A DNA stretch of 64,000 nucleotides from CAILZL01 sp963748005 (lineage in GTDB: Bacteria > Pseudomonadota > Gammaproteobacteria > Steroidobacterales > Steroidobacteraceae): NCBI GenBank assembly GCA_963748005.1, contig CAVVHH010000002.1:3534001-3598000 (forward strand), written 5' to 3'. The translations under genes and the position numbers were made by a program. Shown piece by piece: positions 61,024-64,000 of the stretch. Within the stretch, counting starts at the first letter, position 1; every line of letters begins with the position of its first letter. Below the pieces are notes generated by a model. That model was not told where the DNA came from. It made no database searches and saw nothing but the letters and a program-made list of their open reading frames with translations.

Positions 61024-62894
61024 TGAACACCGAGCAACTTGCCGCCGCCCTGAGCGCCCGCAAGGCTGGCCCTGCAACATGGTCTGCGAAGTGTCCCGCA
61101 CATGATGACAAGACGCCTAGCCTGTCGATAACAGAATCAGCAACGGGCCAGACGCTTGTTCACTGCCATGCTGGGTGCGAACAGGAAACCGTCATTGGTG
61201 AATTGAAAGCCCGCGGTCTGTGGAGCAACGGCAGCCACAACGACACCGCCGAACGCATGACCAGCACGCCGCGCCTGATCACTAAACCCTCACTGATTCC
61301 GCTTGAGCATTCGCAACTCGGACCGTATGTCCGGCATTGGGACTATCAGGACGCAAACGGCAATCATGTGCTGCGCGTCTGCCGCTGGGACACAGACAAA
61401 GGGAAGGAAATTCGCCCGCTGAGTTTGCATGCCGATGGCTGGCACTGGAAACAAGTTGATGACTCCCGGCCACTCTATCGGCTGTGCGATCTTCTCAAGC
61501 GCCCACGCGACCGCGTGCTGATCATTGAGGGCGAGAAAGCCGCAGACGCCGCGGCCAAGTGGTTTCCTGATCTGGTGGCGACTACTTGGGCCGGTGGCGC
61601 CAAGGCATCCGGCAAGACTGATTGGCGTCCGCTGCACAATCGTGATGTGACCTTGCTCGCTGATAATGATGACCCCGGCACTGCCGCAATGGATCAGGTT
61701 GCCGAACTACTCAAGGCACACAGCTGCACCGTCCGCCGTGTTGACCTGGCCAAACTGGCGCCGCTGGCTGTTGGTTGGGACATTGCCGACGCAGAGGCAG
61801 ACAAGAGTTTCGACATAGAGCGCCTTTGGGAGCAGGTAGAGAACGCTCCTGTTATCCACGGCAAGGCGCACAGCCTGAACTTGCGACAGGCTGCTGACAT
61901 CGTGAGTAATCCAATACCGGCGGCATGGCTGCTGCGTCCGTACCTGGAGCAAATGGTATTGGCACTGATGTTTGGCGAGATGGGCACGCTTAAGAGCTTT
62001 GTCACGCTCGACATGCTGCTGAGTATTGCCGCTGGCAAGTCTTGGGCTGGCTCCAAGTTCAAGCCCAAGCCGCAAGCTGTGGTGTATGTCAGCGCCGAAG
62101 GCAAAGGACTGTCGAAGCGATTGCAGGCATGGTCACTGCATCACGGGCACGACCTGCACAAAATACCGTTCTACGCTGTGGAGCATGCGCTCAACCTGTC
62201 AAACCCTGCCGGCATTCTGGAGCTGGTAGAGGCAATCGAAGCCCTCAAGATTCAGCCCGCAGTGATTGGTATCGACACATTGAGCCGCAACTCCGGCCCA
62301 CTGGATGAAAACAGCTCCGCAGACATGGGCGCGTTTATCAATGCGCTGGATCAGCACTTGCGGCAACGCCTGAAGTGCAGCGTCTTGCTTGTTCACCACA
62401 CCGGACACATGGCCAAGGACCGTGCGCGTGGCTCCTATGCCCTTATGGCGAGCACAGACGCATGGTTCAAGGTTGAACGACCCGACCCAGAGGCAATGGC
62501 CGTCAAGTTCACCACGGGGCGCCTCAAGGACTCCGACAGCCCGCCCGCCATCTATCTCAAGGCTAACGTGGTTGATCTGGGTTCAGTGGATGAGGATGGC
62601 CAGCCCGAAACCAGCCTGGTGCTTTTGCCATCTGACGAAACCATACCAGACCGGAAGCGACCGCCCACCGGCAAGCAACAAGTGGCCCTGTTGAAGTTGT
62701 TGGAATCCGAGCACACCGCCGGCAATCACACGTGGCCCATTGGTGAACTTCGCAGGCTGTCCCGTGATCGTTGCGGCATGACCAAGACCACCGCCCAAAG
62801 TGTCGTGGCTGGTCTGGTGTCTGCCGGCTTCTTACACAACACCATCGGCGGCCTTGCCCTCACCGATCCACCCATTGCAGGCAAACAATCATGA
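61023..62894 (+). CDS. primase-helicase (zinc finger, Toprim, RepA-like ATPase)
   Basis: This 623-residue replication protein starts at GTG 61023. Domains in order: a CHC2-type zinc finger (CPAHDDKTPSLS, HCHAGCEQETV; about 24-58), a Toprim domain (VLIIEGEKAADAAAKWF and LLADNDDPG; about 160-230) and a RepA/AAA_25 ATPase (GEMGTLKSFVTLDMLLSIA; VIGIDTLSRNSG; LLVHHTGHMAKDRARGS). Such fusions begin replication of phage satellites and integrative elements. It is followed by a cluster of iterons. Confidence 0.92.
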   Translation: MNTEQLAAALSARKAGPATWSAKCPAHDDKTPSLSITESATGQTLVHCHAGCEQETVIGELKARGLWSNGSHNDTAERMTSTPRLITKPSLIPLEHSQLGPYVRHWDYQDANGNHVLRVCRWDTDKGKEIRPLSLHADGWHWKQVDDSRPLYRLCDLLKRPRDRVLIIEGEKAADAAAKWFPDLVATTWAGGAKASGKTDWRPLHNRDVTLLADNDDPGTAAMDQVAELLKAHSCTVRRVDLAKLAPLAVGWDIADAEADKSFDIERLWEQVENAPVIHGKAHSLNLRQAADIVSNPIPAAWLLRPYLEQMVLALMFGEMGTLKSFVTLDMLLSIAAGKSWAGSKFKPKPQAVVYVSAEGKGLSKRLQAWSLHHGHDLHKIPFYAVEHALNLSNPAGILELVEAIEALKIQPAVIGIDTLSRNSGPLDENSSADMGAFINALDQHLRQRLKCSVLLVHHTGHMAKDRARGSYALMASTDAWFKVERPDPEAMAVKFTTGRLKDSDSPPAIYLKANVVDLGSVDEDGQPETSLVLLPSDETIPDRKRPPTGKQQVALLKLLESEHTAGNHTWPIGELRRLSRDRCGMTKTTAQSVVAGLVSAGFLHNTIGGLALTDPPIAGKQS

Positions 62895-63034
62895 AGGTAC
62901 GAGAAGTACGAAACGGTACGAAACGTACTACTTCGTCCCGGTCATGGAGGTACGAAAGGTACGAGGGGTCTATAGACCCCGTACTTTCGTACCAGACCCC
63001 GTACCTGACACAGAGCAACGGAAATCAGCCATGA
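62891..63034 (+). CDS. doubtful 47-codon frame across the iterons
   Basis: The frame begins at an ATG overlapping the primase stop (ATGA) and runs through the GTACGA repeats. The encoded protein is rich in Arg, Tyr and Glu because of the repeat and resembles no family. It might be an accident of the origin sequence; a real leader peptide is possible but weakly supported. Confidence 0.2.
   Translation: MKVREVRNGTKRTTSSRSWRYERYEGSIDPVLSYQTPYLTQSNGNQP
62897..62993. other. iteron cluster and inverted repeat, origin-like
   Basis: GTACGA occurs at 62897, 62906, 62916, 62950 and 62959, mostly nine to ten bases apart and often extended to GGTACGAAA. From 62949 to 62993 the sequence is a long imperfect inverted repeat: GGTACGAAAGGTACGAGGGG plus TC, a TATA centre, then GACCCCGTACTTTCGTACC. 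Repeats of this kind next to a primase-helicase gene are typical of replication origins of satellites and plasmids. Confidence 0.6.
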
Positions 63035-63285
63035 AACGCGAACCTGAAACCATGACCCGCGCCCCTTCACGCATTGCCGGACAGATGACCGCACGGGCCT
63101 ACACCGCGCTGGCTGACAAGCACCGGCCCACGTCCTGGGAAGCGTTACAGCACGAGATAGTCAGGCTGCACCGTGAGCAAGGCTTGAAGCCGAGGGACAT
63201 CAGCCTGGCCCTATGCGTGGGGCTCGATGATGTTTTGCAAGCAATCAAAGATTCTCAACCGAACGAGGTAAACAGCAATGCTTAA
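63031..63285 (+). CDS. small hypothetical protein of the integrated element
   Basis: This 84-residue protein is basic at the N-terminus. The core AYTALADKHRPTSWEALQHEIVRLHREQ and GLKPRDISLALCVGLDDVLQAI suggests helices of a small DNA-binding regulator, the second part looking like a helix-turn-helix. I do not know the family. It follows the iterons by 38 bases, and its stop overlaps the next gene by eight bases. Confidence 0.6.
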   Translation: MKREPETMTRAPSRIAGQMTARAYTALADKHRPTSWEALQHEIVRLHREQGLKPRDISLALCVGLDDVLQAIKDSQPNEVNSNA

Positions 63286-64000
63286 GTTTTCAGTCAAGAG
63301 CGATCTGCGCGAGGTCGAGCGGATGTTCCGTGACATGCAAAAGAAGCAAGTTCCATTCGCTACCGCATTGGCCTTGACCAAAACAGCCAAGGCTATCGAA
63401 AAGGCAGAGTACGAGGAAATCAAAAAGGTCTTTGACCGACCCACACGCTACACGCTCAATAGTTTGTACGTGAGGCCGGCCAAGAAAACCCGGCTAAGTG
63501 CCGAGGTGATGATTAAGGACTTTGCTTCAAACGCTCGCCCCCCTATCCAGTGGCTCATTGCCCAGATAGAGGGAGGGCATAGAGGCATGAAGGGTGTGGA
63601 GCGGTTACTGCAACGGGTGGGTAAGATGCCCCCTAACATGCAGTTAGTACCAGCACAGGGTATGCCAAAGGACGCATATGGCAATGTAGTAAGGGGTGAA
63701 CTAACAAGGATGATCTCTGATCTACAGGCCCAGCCCTACGATTGGACATCGAACACAAGCAAGGCCAGTGCAGGTAGACGCTTACGTTCAAGGACACGGC
63801 GCGCGGTGTTTTACTTCAGCACATGGCCTGTTGGTCCACAGACTGCCCACCTGACACCGGGCATCTATCGACGCTCACACTTTGGATTCGGCACAGCTAT
63901 CAAGCCAGCCATGTTGTTTATCAACAGCGCACAGTACAAGAAGCGTCTGGACTTCTATGGCATAGCCAACAGGGTAGGGCGTAGTGAGTGGCCAAGACAG
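63278..64000 (+). CDS. phage-type protein, partial at window end
   Basis: The frame is open from ATG 63278 to the last base (241 codons seen, no stop). The sequence VPFATALALTKTAKAIEKAEYEEIKKVFDRPTRYTLNSLYV, EGGHRGMKGVERLLQRVGKMP, AYGNVVRGELTRMISDLQ and FGTAIKPAMLFINSAQY resembles a protein often found in prophages among structural genes; its exact role is not known to me. Codon use is more A/T- and AGG/AGA-rich than in neighbours, a sign of transfer. The remainder lies outside the window. Confidence 0.65.
   Translation, partial: MLKFSVKSDLREVERMFRDMQKKQVPFATALALTKTAKAIEKAEYEEIKKVFDRPTRYTLNSLYVRPAKKTRLSAEVMIKDFASNARPPIQWLIAQIEGGHRGMKGVERLLQRVGKMPPNMQLVPAQGMPKDAYGNVVRGELTRMISDLQAQPYDWTSNTSKASAGRRLRSRTRRAVFYFSTWPVGPQTAHLTPGIYRRSHFGFGTAIKPAMLFINSAQYKKRLDFYGIANRVGRSEWPRQ

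Overview
The window looks like a gammaproteobacterial chromosome of moderately high GC content. The gene orders queA-tgt-yajC-secD-secF, accA...tilS, metG-rnf-nth, mrp-dcd, purM-purN and DUF2066-CDP-alcohol phosphotransferase-hda are typical of that class. A Xanthomonadales/Nevskiales-like relative is a guess; no rRNA or other strong taxonomic marker is present.

Layout. 1-1330: a secreted hypothetical protein, a shortened CsrA-like gene, tRNA-Leu(CAA) and a repeat-bearing spacer. 1331-12773: the queuosine genes queA and tgt with a small membrane protein between them, an AI-2E family transporter, a YbaL-type K+/H+ antiporter, yajC-secD-secF (with a 290-bp MITE-like element between secD and secF), two tandem TerC-family genes and an acetyltransferase. 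12774-17215: an accessory patch. It holds a small unknown gene that overlaps a caspase-like peptidase gene, a group II intron that cuts the peptidase gene after its third codon, a decayed SulP sulfate transporter end and an orphan Phd-type antitoxin. 17216-24720: a six-gene hydrogenase-4-like operon (hyfB-C-E-F-G-I order) preceded by an XRE regulator; the large subunit lacks the NiFe cysteines. 24907-35364: accA and tilS separated by a NERD-helicase, a PAS histidine kinase and a response regulator, followed by a large hybrid kinase.

35466-43543 (minus strand): metG-rnfA-rnfC-rnfD-rnfG-rnfE-nth, a chorismate-lyase-like gene and DUF1841. rnfB is absent. 43690-48511: two PilT-family ATPases and a HEAT-repeat/Ser-Thr kinase fusion lying between metG and mrp. 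48796-57223: mrp, dcd, DUF3108, purM-purN, DUF2066, a CDP-alcohol phosphotransferase, hda, a secreted Tyr/Asn-rich protein and a secreted class II aldolase homologue.

57291-64000: an IS481 element, then the edge of an integrated element. A 46-bp 3' piece of tRNA-Pro(CGG) is followed by a tyrosine integrase, an AlpA-like HTH gene, a primase-helicase, a cluster of GTACGA iterons with a large inverted repeat, and a phage-type gene that runs off the window. The orientation of the tRNA piece puts the element to its right and the intact tRNA beyond the window.

Several families of hairpin repeats sit at gene ends throughout. The most notable signals are the caspase-like pair split by an intron whose removal joins the codons in frame, the HEAT-kinase/PilT module, the cofactor-less hydrogenase-like complex, the incomplete Rnf cluster, and the replication-origin-like iterons in the tRNA-Pro element.
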